In this document: in pieces, positions 38,033 through 50,359 of the stretch
Position numbering within the stretch: position 1 is the stretch's first letter
Layout: each line of letters begins with the position of its first letter
From: Embiotoca jacksoni
Taxonomy: Eukaryota > Chordata > Actinopteri > Embiotocidae
Assembly (NCBI GenBank): GCA_022577435.1
Contig: JAKOON010000003.1
Coordinates: 6,383,001 to 6,447,000 of the forward strand
DNA: 64,000 bases
Direction of reading: 5' to 3'
Program-made: the position numbers and the translations under genes
Notes under the pieces: generated by a model
Told to the model about the DNA's origin: nothing
Databases searched by the model: none
Seen by the model: only the letters and a program-made list of their open reading frames with translations

Positions 38033-40018
38033 TGTCCACACAAAGTGACTTAAAGCCACTTTGTCCATGTAGTTTATCCCATTTGCCATAGTACTGATGA
38101 AGAAATTTGTTCGTAAACACTTAGTTTAAGCCGTAGCGCTGTGATGCAGTTTTATATTAGGCTGAGAAAGTGAGACTTGAAATGCTGTTTTCTGTCTAAT
38201 TGCAGACACAAAGTGAAGCCACATTGGCCATGTAGTGTATCCTATTTGCTGTTGAAGAAATTTGTTCAGAAACACTTACTTTAAGCCGTGGCACTGTGAT
38301 GCACTTTTATATTAGGATGAGAAAGTGAGAATTGAAATGCTGTTTTCTGTGTAATTGCAGACACAAAGTGACTTGAAGCCACTTTGTCCATGTAGTTTAT
38401 CCCTTTTGCCATAGTACTGATGAAGAAATTTGTTCGTAAAAACTTAGTTTAAGCCGTGGCACTGTAATGCAGTTTTATGCTGTTTTTGAGCTTCTCTCGC
38501 TGAGATAAGGCTGTTTTTGAAACATTGTGTTTCCTGTGAAATTGTCCACACAAAGTGACTTGAAACCACTTTGTCCATGTACTTTATCCCATTTGCCATA
38601 GTACTGATGAAGAAATTTGTTCGTAAAACTTAGTTTAAGACGTGGCACTGTAATGCAGTTTTAAATTAGGCTGAGAAAGTGAGACTTGAAATGCTGTTTT
38701 CTGTGTAATTGCAGATACAAAGTGAAGCCACATTGGCCATGTAGTGTATCCCATTTGCTGATGAAGAAATTGTTCGTAAACACTTACTTTAAGCCGTGGC
38801 ACTGTAATGCATTTTTATGTTATTTTTGAGCTTCTCTCGCTGGGATAAGGCTGTTTTTGAAACATTGTGTTTCCTGTGTAATTGTCCACACAAAGTGACT
38901 TGAAACCGCTTTGCCCATGTAGTTTATCCCATTTGCCATAGGTCTGAGTATGAAACTTGTTTGTAAACACTTAGTTTAAGCCGTCGCGCTGTGATGCAGT
39001 TTTACATTAGGCTGAGAAAGTGAGACTTGAAATGCTGTTTTCTGTCTAATTGCAGACACAAAGTGAAGCCACATTGGCCATGTAGTGTATCCCATTTGCT
39101 GTTGAAGAAATTTGTTCAGAAACACTTAGTTTAAGCCGTGGCACTGTAATGCAGTTTTATGCTGTTTTTGAGCTTCTCTCCCTGAGGCAAGGCTGTTTTT
39201 GAAACATTGTGTTTACTGTGAAATTGTCCACACAAAGTGACTTGAAGCCACTTTGTCCATGTAGTTTATCCCATTTGCCATAGTACTGATGAAGAAATTT
39301 GTTCGTAAACACTTAGTTTAAGCCGTGGCGCTGTGATGCAGTTTTACATTAGGCTGAGAAAGTGAGACTTAAAATGCTGTTTTCTGTGTAATTGCAGATA
39401 CAAAGTGAAGCCACACTGGCCATGTAGTGTATCCCATTTACTGATGAAGAAATTGTTCGTAAACACTTAGTTTAAGCCGTGGCACTGTAATGCAGTTTTA
39501 CGCTGTTTTTGAGCTTCTCTCGCTGAGATAAGGCTGTTTTTGAAACATTGTGTTTCCTGTGTAATTGTCCACACAAAGTGACTTGAAACCGCTTTGCCCA
39601 TGTAGTGTATCCCATGTGCCATAGTACTGATGAAGAAATTTGTTCGTAAACACTTAGTTTAAGCCGTGGCGCTGTGATTCAGTTTTATATTAGGCTGAGA
39701 AAGTGAGAATTGAAATGCTGTTTTCTGTGTAATTGCAGATACAATGTGAAGCCACGTTGGCCATGTAGTGTATCCCATTTACTGATGAAGAAATTGTTCG
39801 TAAACACTTAGTTTAAGCCGTGGCACTGTAATGCATTTTTATGTTATTTTTGAGATTCTCGCTGGGATAAGGCTGTTTTTGAAACATTGTGTTTCCTGTG
39901 TAATTGTCCACACAAAGTGACTTGAAACCGCTTTGCCCATGTAGTTTATCCCATTTGCCATAGGTCTGAGTATGAAACTTGTTTGTAAACACTTAGTTTA
40001 AGCCGTGGCGCTGTGATG
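38033..40018 (+). repeat. Second copy of the 26,310-28,295 block
   Basis: It shares order and private variants with the first copy at offset 11,723. A GTGATTCAG B monomer (39,676) and a CCCATGTGCC A monomer (39,611) are new here and recur at 42,045, 43,731 and 57,645, so this copy looks like the founder of the next expansion. Confidence 0.77.
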
Positions 40019-42170
40019 CAGTTTTATATTAGGCTGAGAAAGTGAGAATTGAAATGCTGTTTTCTGTGTAATTGCAGACACAAAGTGACTTGAAGCCACT
40101 TTGTCCATGTAGTTTATCCCATTTGCCATAGTACTGATGAAGAAATTTGTTCGTAAACACTTAGTTTAAGCCGTGGCGCTGTGATGCAGTTTTATATTAG
40201 GCTGAGAAAGTGAGACTTGAAATGCTGTTTTCTGTCTAATTGCAGACACAAAGTGAAGCCACATTGGCCATGTAGTGTATCCCATTTGCTGTTGAAGAAA
40301 TTTGTTCAGAAACACTTAGTTTAAGCCGTGGCACTGTGATGCACTTTTATATTAGGATGAGAAAGTGAGACTTGAAATGCTGTTTTCTGTGTAATTGCAG
40401 ATACAAAGTGAAGCCACATTGGCCATGTAGTGTATCCCATTTGCTGATGAAGAAATTGTTCGTAAACACTTACTTTAAGCCGTGGCACTGTAATGCATTT
40501 TTATGTTATTTTTGAGCTTCTCTCGCTGGGATAAGGCTGTTTTTGAAACATTGTGTTTCCTGTGTAATTGTCCACACAAAGTGACTTGAAACCGCTTTGC
40601 CCATGTAGTTTATCTCATTTGCCATAGGTCTGAGTATGAAACTTGTTTGTAAACACTTAGTTTAAGCCGTCGCGCTGTGATGCAGTTTTACATTAGGCTG
40701 AGAAAGTGAGACTTGAAATGCTGTTTTCTGTCTAATTGCAGACACAAAGTGAAGCCACATTGGCCATGTAGTGTATCCCATTTGCTGTTGAAGAAATTTG
40801 TTCAGAAACACTTAGTTTAAGCCGTGGCACTGTAATGCAGTTTTATGCTGTTTTTGAGCTTCTCTCGCTGAGATAAGGCTGTTTTTGAAACATTGTGTTT
40901 ACTGTGAAATTGTCCACACAAAGTGACTTGAAGCCACTTTGTCCATGTAGTTTATCCCATTTGCCATAGTACTGATGAAGAAATTTGTTCGTAAACACTT
41001 AGTTTAAGCCGTGGCGCTGTGATGCAGTTTTACATTAGGCTGAGAAAGTGAGACTTAAAATGCTGTTTTCTGTGTAATTGCAGATACAAAGTGAAGCCAC
41101 ACTGGCCATGTAGTGTATCCCATTTACTGATGAAGAAATTGTTCGTAAACACTTAGTTTAAGCCGTGGCACTGTAATGCAGTTTTACGCTGTTTTTGAGC
41201 TTCTCTCGCTGAGATAAGGCTGTTTTTGAAACATTGTGTTTCCTGTGTAATTGTCCACACAAAGTGACTTGAAACCGCTTTGCCCATGTAGTGTATCCCA
41301 TTTGCCAAAGTTCTGAGAATGAAACTTGTTTGTAAACACTTAGTTTAAGCCGTGGCGCTGTGATGCAGTTTTACATTAGGCTGAGAAAGTGAGACTTGAA
41401 ATGCTGTTTTCTGTCTAATTGCAGACACAAAGTGAAGCCACATTGGCCATGTAGTGTATCCCATTTGCTGTTGAAGAAATTTGTTCAGAAACACTTAGTT
41501 TAAGCCGTGGCACTGTAATGCAGTTTTATGCTGTTTTTGAGCTTCTCTCGCTGAGATAAGGCTGTTTTTGAAACATTGTGTTTACTGTGAAATTGTCCAC
41601 ACAAAGTGACTTGAAGCCACTTTGTCCATGTAGTTTATCCCATTTGCCATAGTACTGATGAAGAAATTTGTTCGTAAACACTTAGTTTAAGCCGTGGCGC
41701 TGTGATGCAGTTTTACATTAGGCTGAGAAAGTGAGACTTAAAATGCTGTTTTCTGTGTAATTGCAGATACAAAGTGAAGCCACACTGGCCATGTAGTGTA
41801 TCCCATTTACTGATGAAGAAATTGTTCGTAAACACTTAGTTTAAGCCGTGGCACTGTAATGCAGTTTTACGCTGTTTTTGAGCTTCTCTCGCTGAGATAA
41901 GGCTGTTTTTGAAACATTGTGTTTCCTGTGTAATTGTCCACACAAAGTGACTTGAAACCGCTTTGCCCATGTAGTGTATCCCATGTGCCATAGTACTGAT
42001 GAAGAAATTTGTTCGTAAACACTTAGTTTAAGCCGTGGCGCTGTGATTCAGTTTTATATTAGGCTGAGAAAGTGAGAATTGAAATGCTGTTTTCTGTGTA
42101 ATTGCAGATACAATGTGAAGCCACGTTGGCCATGTAGTGTATCCCATTTACTGATGAAGAAATTGTTCGT
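40019..42170 (+). repeat. Satellite mosaic feeding the 1686 bp repeat
   Basis: About 39.2-41.29 kb matches about 41.6-43.66 kb at an offset of 2,369 (GTGATTCAG 39,676 and 42,045; GATGCACTTTTATATTAGG about 40,340 and 42,710). A private TATCTCATTT occurs near 40,610 and TTCTGAGAATG near 41,311. Only A and B monomers are present. Confidence 0.72.
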
Positions 42171-44420
42171 AAACACTTAGTTTAAGCCGTGGCACTGTAA
42201 TGCATTTTTATGTTATTTTTGAGATTCTCGCTGGGATAAGGCTGTTTTTGAAACATTGTGTTTCCTGTGTAATTGTCCACACAAAGTGACTTGAAACCGC
42301 TTTGCCCATGTAGTTTATCCCATTTGCCATAGGTCTGAGTATGAAACTTGTTTGTAAACACTTAGTTTAAGCCGTGGCGCTGTGATGCAGTTTTATATTA
42401 GGCTGAGAAAGTGAGAATTGAAATGCTGTTTTCTGTGTAATTGCAGACACAAAGTGACTTGAAGCCACTTTGTCCATGTAGTTTATCCCATTTGCCATAG
42501 TACTGATGAAGAAATTTGTTCGTAAACACTTAGTTTAAGCCGTGGCGCTGTGATGCAGTTTTATATTAGGCTGAGAAAGTGAGACTTGAAATGCTGTTTT
42601 CTGTCTAATTGCAGACACAAAGTGAAGCCACATTGGCCATGTAGTGTATCCCATTTGCTGTTGAAGAAATTTGTTCAGAAACACTTAGTTTAAGCCGTGG
42701 CACTGTGATGCACTTTTATATTAGGATGAGAAAGTGAGACTTGAAATGCTGTTTTCTGTGTAATTGCAGATACAAAGTGAAGCCACATTGGCCATGTAGT
42801 GTATCCCATTTGCTGATGAAGAAATTGTTCGTAAACACTTACTTTAAGCCGTGGCACTGTAATGCATTTTTATGTTATTTTTGAGCTTCTCTCGCTGGGA
42901 TAAGGCTGTTTTTGAAACATTGTGTTTCCTGTGTAATTGTCCACACAAAGTGACTTGAAACCGCTTTGCCCATGTAGTTTATCCCATTTGCCATAGGTCT
43001 GAGTATGAAACTTGTTTGTAAACACTTAGTTTAAGCCGTCGCGCTGTGATGCAGTTTTACATTAGGCTGAGAAATTGAGACTTGAAATGCTGTTTTCTGT
43101 CTAATTGCAGACACAAAGTGAAGCCACATTGGCCATGTAGTGTATCCCATTTGCTGTTGAAGAAATTTGTTCAGAAACACTTAGTTTAAGCCGTGGCACT
43201 GTAATGCAGTTTTATGCTGTTTTTGAGCTTCTCTCGCTGAGATAAGGCTGTTTTTGAAACATTGTGTTTACTGTGAAATTGTCCACACAAAGTGACTTGA
43301 AGCCACTTTGTCCATGTAGTTTATCCCATTTGCCATAGTACTGATGAAGAAATTTGTTCGTAAACACTTAGTTTAAGCCGTGGCGCTGTGATGCAGTTTT
43401 ACATTAGGCTGAGAAAGTGAGACTTAAAATGCTGTTTTCTGTGTAATTGCAGATACAAAGTGAAGCCACACTGGCCATGTAGTGTATCCCATTTACTGAT
43501 GAAGAAATTGTTCGTAAACACTTAGTTTAAGCCGTGGCACTGTAATGCAGTTTTACGCTGTTTTTGAGCTTCTCTCGCTGAGATAAGGCTGTTTTTGAAA
43601 CATTGTGTTTCCTGTGTAATTGTCCACACAAAGTGACTTGAAACCGCTTTGCCCATGTAGTGTATCCCATGTGCCATAGTACTGATGAAGAAATTTGTTC
43701 GTAAACACTTAGTTTAAGCCGTGGCGCTGTGATTCAGTTTTATATTAGGCTGAGAAAGTGAGAATTGAAATGCTGTTTTCTGTGTAATTGCAGATACAAT
43801 GTGAAGCCACGTTGGCCATGTAGTGTATCCCATTTACTGATGAAGAAATTGTTCGTAAACACTTAGTTTAAGCCGTGGCACTGTAATGCATTTTTATGTT
43901 ATTTTTGAGATTCTCGCTGGGATAAGGCTGTTTTTGAAACATTGTGTTTCCTGTGTAATTGTCCACACAAAGTGACTTGAAACCGCTTTGCCCATGTAGT
44001 TTATCCCATTTGCCATAGGTCTGAGTATGAAACTTGTTTGTAAACACTTAGTTTAAGCCGTGGCGCTGTGATGCAGTTTTATATTAGGCTGAGAAAGTGA
44101 GAATTGAAATGCTGTTTTCTGTGTAATTGCAGACACAAAGTGACTTGAAGCCACTTTGTCCATGTAGTTTATCCCATTTGCCATAGTACTGATGAAGAAA
44201 TTTGTTCGTAAACACTTAGTTTAAGCCGTGGCGCTGTGATGCAGTTTTATATTAGGCTGAGAAAGTGAGACTTGAAATGCTGTTTTCTGTCTAATTGCAG
44301 ACACAAAGTGAAGCCACATTGGCCATGTAGTGTATCCCATTTGCTGTTGAAGAAATTTGTTCAGAAACACTTAGTTTAAGCCGTGGCACTGTGATGCACT
44401 TTTATATTAGGATGAGAAAG
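41340..44420 (+). repeat. 1686 bp higher-order repeat, about 1.8 copies
   Basis: GTGATTCAG (42,045 and 43,731), CCCATGTGCC and CACGTTGG recur at a 1686 bp step. The length fits ten monomers. The second copy carries GAAATTGAGAC near 43,071, absent from the first. The array crosses the left boundary of the 13,914 bp duplication unit. Confidence 0.75.
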
Positions 44421-46584
44421 TGAGAATTGAAATGCTGTTTTCTGTGTAATTGCAGACACAAAGTGACTTGAAGCCACTTTTTCCATGTAGTTTATCCCAT
44501 TTGCCATATTACTGATGAAGAAATTTGTTCGTAAACACTTAGTTTAAGCCGTGGCACTGTAATGTAGTTTTATGCTGTTTTTGAGCTTCTCTCGCTGAGA
44601 TAAGGCTGTTTTTGAAACATTGTGTTTCCTGTGTAATTGTCCACACAAAGTGACTTGAAACCACTTTCCCCATGTAGTGTATCCCATTTGCCAAAGTTCT
44701 GAGAATGAAACTTGTTTGTAAACACTTAGTTTAAGCCGTGGCGCTGTGATGCAGTTTTACATTAGGCTGAGAAAGTGAGACTTGAAATGCTGTTTTCTGT
44801 CTAATTGCAGACACAAAGTGAAGCCACATTGGCCATTCAGTGTATCCCATTTGCTGTTGAAGAAATTTGTTCAGAAACACTTAGTTTAAGCCGTGGCACT
44901 GTAATGCAGTTTTATGCTGTTTTTGAGCTTCTCTCCCTGAGGCAAGGCTGTTTTTGAAACATTGTGTTTACTGTGAAATTGTCCACACAAAGTGACTTGA
45001 AGCCACTTTGTCCATGTAGTTTATCCCATTTGCCATAGTACTGATGAAGAAATTTGTTCGTAAACACTTAGTTTAAGCCGTGGCGCTGTGATGCAGTTTT
45101 ACATTAGGCTGAGAAAGTGAGACTTAGAATGCTGTTTACTGTGTAATTGCAGATACAAAGTGAAGCCACATTGGCCATGTAGTGTATCCCATTTACTGAT
45201 GAAGAAATTGTTCGTAAACACTTACTTTAAGCCGTGGCACTGTAATGCATTTTTATGTTATTTTTGAGCTTCTCTCGCTGGGATAAGGCTGTTTTTGAAA
45301 CATTGTGTTTCCTGTGTAATTGTCCACACAAAGTGACTTGAAACCGCTTTGCCCATGTAGTTTATCCCATTTGCCATAGGTCTGAGTATGAAACTTGTTT
45401 GTAAACACTTAGTTTAAGCCGTCGCGCTGTGATGCAGTTTTACATTAGGCTGAGAAAGTGAGACTTGAAATGCTGTTTTCTGTCTAATTGCAGACACAAA
45501 GTGAAGCCACATTGGCCATGTAGTGTATCCCATTTGCTGTTGAAGAAATTTGTTCAGAAACACTTAGTTTAAGCCGTGGCACTGTAATGCAGTTTTATGC
45601 TGTTTTTGAGCTTCTCTCGCTGAGATAAGGCTGTTTTTGAAACATTGTGTTTACAGTGAAATTGTCCACACAAAGTGACTTGAAGCCACTTTGTCCATGT
45701 AGTTTATCCCATTTGCCATAGTACTGATGAAGAAATTTGTTCGTAAACACTTAGTTTAAGCCGTGGCGCTGTGATGCAGTTTTACATTAGGCTGAGAAAG
45801 TGAGACTTAAAATGCTGTTTTCTGTGTAATTGCAGATACAAAGTGAAGCCACACTGGCCATGTAGTGTATCCCATTTACTGATGACGAAATTGTTCGTAA
45901 ACACTTAGTTTAAGCCGTGGCACTGTAATGCAGTTTTACGCTGTTTTTGAGCTTCTCTCGCTGAGATAAGGCTGTTTTTGAAACATTGTGTTTCCTGTGT
46001 AATTGTCCACACAAAGTGACTTGAAACCGCTTTGCCCATGTAGTGTATCCCATTTGCCAAAGTTCTGAGTATGAAACTTGTTTGTAAACACTTAGTTTAA
46101 GCCGTGGCGCTGTGATGCAGTTTTACATTAGGCTGAGAAAGTGAGACTTAAAATGCTGTTTTCTGTGTAATTGCAGATACAAAGTGAAGCCACATTGGCC
46201 ATGTAGTGTATCCCCTTTACTGATGAAGAAATTGTTCGTAAACACTTAGTTTAAGCCGTGGTACTGTAATGCAGTTTTACGCTGTTTTTGAGCTTCTCTC
46301 GCTGAGATAAGGCTGTTTTTGAAACATTGTGTTTCCTGTGTAATTGTCCACACAAAGTGATTTGAAACCGCTTTGCCCATGTAGTGTATCCAATTTGCCA
46401 AAGTTCTGAGTATGAAACTTGTTTGTAAACACTTAGTTTAAGCCGTGGCGCTGTGATGCAGTTTTACATTAGGCTGAGAAAGTGAGACTTAAAATGCTGT
46501 TTTCTGTGTAATTGCAGATACAAAGTGAAGCCACATTGGCCATGTAGTGTATCCCCTTTACTGATGAAGAAATTGTTCGTAAAC

Positions 46585-49500
46585 ACTTAGTTTAAGCCGT
46601 GGTACTGTAATGCAGTTTTACGCTGTTTTTGAGCTTCTCTCGCTGAGATAAGGCTGTTTTTGAAACATTGTGTTTCCTGTGTAATTGTCCACACAAAGTG
46701 ACTTGAAACCGCTTTGCCCACGTAGTGTATCCCATTTGCCAAAGTTCTGAGTATGAAACTTGTTTGTAAACACTTAGTTTAAGCCGTGGCGCTGTGATGC
46801 AGTTTTACATTAGGCTGAGAAAGTGAGACTTAGAATGCTGTTTTCTGTGTAATTGCAGATACAAAGCGAAGCCAAATTGGCCATGTAGTGTATCCCATTT
46901 GCTGATGAAGAAATTGTTCGTAAACACTTAGTTTAAGCCGTGGCACTGTAATGCAGTTTTACGCTGTTTTTGAGTTTCTCTCGCTGAGATAAGGCTGTTT
47001 TTGAAACATTGTGTTTCCTGTGAAATTGTCCACACAGAGTGACTTGAAGCCACTTTGTCCATGTAGTTTATCCCATTTGCCATAGTACTGATGAAGAAAT
47101 TTGTTCGTAAACACTTAGTTTAAGCCGTGGCGCTGTGATGCAGTTTTATATTAGGCTGAGAAAGTGAGAATTGAAATGCTTTTTTCTGTGTAATTGCAGA
47201 CACAAAGTGACTTGAAGCCACTTTGTCCATGTAGTTTATCCCATTTGCCATATTACTGATGAAGAAATTTGTTCGTAAACACTTAGTTTAAGCCGTGGCA
47301 CTGTAATGTAGTTTTATGCTGTTTTTGAGCTTCTCTCGCTGAGATAAGGCTGTTTTTGAAACATTGTGGTTCCTGTGTAATTGTCCACACAAAGTGACTT
47401 GAAACCGCTTTGCCCACGTAGTGTATCCCATTTGCCAAAGTTCTGAGTATGAAACTTGTTTGTAAACACTTAGTTTAAGCCGTGGCGCTGTGATGCAGTT
47501 TTACATTAGGCTGAGAAAGTGAGACTTAGAATGCTGTTTTCTGTGTAATTGCAGATACAAAGCGAAGCCAAATTGGCCATGTAGTGTATCCCATTTGCTG
47601 ATGAAGAAATTGTTCGTAAACACTTAGTTTAAGCCGTGGCACTGTAATGCAGTTTTACGCTGTTTTTGAGTTTCTCTCGCTGAGATAAGGCTGTTTTTGA
47701 AACATTGTGTTTCCTGTGAAATTGTCCACACAGAGTGACTTGAAGCCACTTTGTCCATGTAGTTTATCCCATTTGCCATAGTACTGATGAAGAAATTTGT
47801 TCGTAAACACTTAGTTTAAGCCGTGGCGCTGTGATGCAGTTTTATATTAGGCTGAGAAAGTGAGAATTGAAATGCTTTTTTCTGTGTAATTGCAGACACA
47901 AAGTGACTTGAAGCCACTTTGTCCATGTAGTTTATCCCATTTGCCATATTACTGATGAAGAAATTTGTTCGTAAACACTTAGTTTAAGCCGTGGCACTGT
48001 AATGTAGTTTTATGCTGTTTTTGAGCTTCTCTCGCTGAGATAAGGCTGTTTTTGAAACATTGTGTTTCCTGTGTAATTGTCCACACAAAGTGACTTGAAA
48101 CCACATTCCCCATGTAGTGTATCCCATTTGCCAAAGTTCTGAGTATGAAACTTGTTTGTAAACACTTAGTTTAAGCCGTGGCGCTGTGATGCAGTTTTAC
48201 ATTAGGCTGAGAAAGTGAGACTTGAAATGCTGTTTTCTGTCTAATTGCAGACACAAAGTGAAGCCACATTGGCCATGTAGTGTATCCCATTTGCTGTTGA
48301 AGAAATTTGTTCAGAAACACTTAGTTTAAGCCGTGGCACTGTAATGCAGTTTTATGCTGTTTTTGAGCTTCTCTCGCTGAGATAAGGCTGTTTTTGAAAC
48401 ATTGTGTTTACTGTGAAATTGTCCACACAAAGTGACTTGAAACCGCTTTGCCCACGTAGTGTATCCCATTTGCCAAAGTTCTGAGTATGAAACTTGTTTG
48501 TAAACACTTAGTTTAAGCCGTGGTACTGTAATGCAGTTTTACGCTGTTTTTGAGCTTCTCTCGCTGAGATAAGGCTGTTTTTGAAACATTGTGTTTCCTG
48601 TGTAATTGTCCACACAAAGTGACTTGAAACCGCTTTGCCCACGTAGTGTATCCCATTTGCCAAAGTTCTGAGTATGAAACTTGTTTGTAAACACTTAGTT
48701 TAAGCCGTGGCGCTGTGATGCAGTTTTACATTAGGCTGAGAAAGTGAAACTTAGAATGCTGTTTTCTGTGTAATTGCAGATACAAAGCGAAGCCAAATTG
48801 GCCATGTAGTGTATCCCATTTGCTGATGAAGAAATTGTTCGTAAACACTTAGTTTAAGCCGTGGCACTGTAATGCAGTTTTACGCTGTTTTTGAGTTTCT
48901 CTCGCTGAGATAAGGCTGTTTTTGAAACATTGTGTTTCCTGTGAAATTGTCCACACAGAGTGACTTGAAGCCACTTTGTCCATGTAGTTTATCCCATTTG
49001 CCATAGTACTGATGAAGAAATTTGTTCGTAAACACTTAGTTTAAGCCGTGGCGCTGTGATGCAGTTTTATATTAGGCTGAGAAAGTGAGAATTGAAATGC
49101 TTTTTTCTGTGTAATTGCAGACACAAAGTGACTTGAAGCCACTTTGTCCATGTAGTTTATCCCATTTGCCATATTACTGATGAAGAAATTTGTTCGTAAA
49201 CACTTAGTTTAAGCCGTGGCACTGTAATGTAGTTTTATGCTGTTTTTGAGCTTCTCTCGCTGAGATAAGGCTGTTTTTGAAACATTGTGGTTCCTGTGTA
49301 ATTGTCCACACAAAGTGACTTGAAACCGCTTTGCCCACGTAGTGTATCCCATTTGCCAAAGTTCTGAGTATGAAACTTGTTTGTAAACACTTAGTTTAAG
49401 CCGTGGCGCTGTGATGCAGTTTTACATTAGGCTGAGAAAGTGAGACTTAGAATGCTGTTTTCTGTGTAATTGCAGATACAAAGCGAAGCCAAATTGGCCA

Positions 49501-50359
49501 TGTAGTGTATCCCATTTGCTGATGAAGAAATTGTTCGTAAACACTTAGTTTAAGCCGTGGCACTGTAATGCAGTTTTACGCTGTTTTTGAGTTTCTCTCG
49601 CTGAGATAAGGCTGTTTTTGAAACATTGTGTTTCCTGTGAAATTGTCCACACAGAGTGACTTGAAGCCACTTTGTCCATGTAGTTTATCCCATTTGCCAT
49701 AGTACTGATGAAGAAATTTGTTCGTAAACACTTAGTTTAAGCCGTGGCGCTGTGATGCAGTTTTATATTAGGCTGAGAAAGTGAGAATTGAAATGCTGTT
49801 TTCTGTGTAATTGCAGACACAAAGTGACTTGAAGCCACTTTGTCCATGTAGTTTATCCCATTTGCCATATTACTGATGAAGAAATTTGTTCGTAAACACT
49901 TAGTTTAAGCCGTGGCACTGTAATGTAGCTTTATGCTGTTTTTGAGCTTCTCTCGCTGAGATAAGGCTGTTTTTGAAACATTGTGTTTCCTGTGTAATTG
50001 TCCACACAAAGTGACTTGAAACCACATTCCCCATGTAGTGTATCCCATTTGCCAAAGTTCTGAGTATGAAACTTGTTTGTAAACACTTAGTTTAAGCCGT
50101 GGCGCTGTGATGCAGTTTTACATTAGGCTGAGAAAGTGAGACTTGAAATGCTGTTTTCTGTCTAATTGCAGACACAAAGTGAAGCCACATTGGCCATGTA
50201 GTGTATCCCATTTGCTGTTGAAGAAATTTGTTCAGAAACACTTAGTTTAAGCCGTGGCACTGTAATGCAGTTTTATGCTGTTTTTGAGCTTCTCTCGCTG
50301 AGATAAGGCTGTTTTTGAAACATTGTGTTTACTGTGAAATTGTCCACAGAAAGTGACTT
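46585..50359 (+). repeat. 1921 bp 11-monomer higher-order repeat, about 2 copies
   Basis: Units are about 46,585-48,505 and 48,506-50,359. CAGAGTGACT steps from 47,035 to 48,956 and from 47,731 to 49,652, both 1921 bp. ATTGTGGTTCCTG and GAGTTTCTCTCGC also recur. The length fits six A and five B monomers. Differences between units include GTGAAACTTAG near 48,746 and GTAGCTTTATG at 49,927. Confidence 0.82.
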
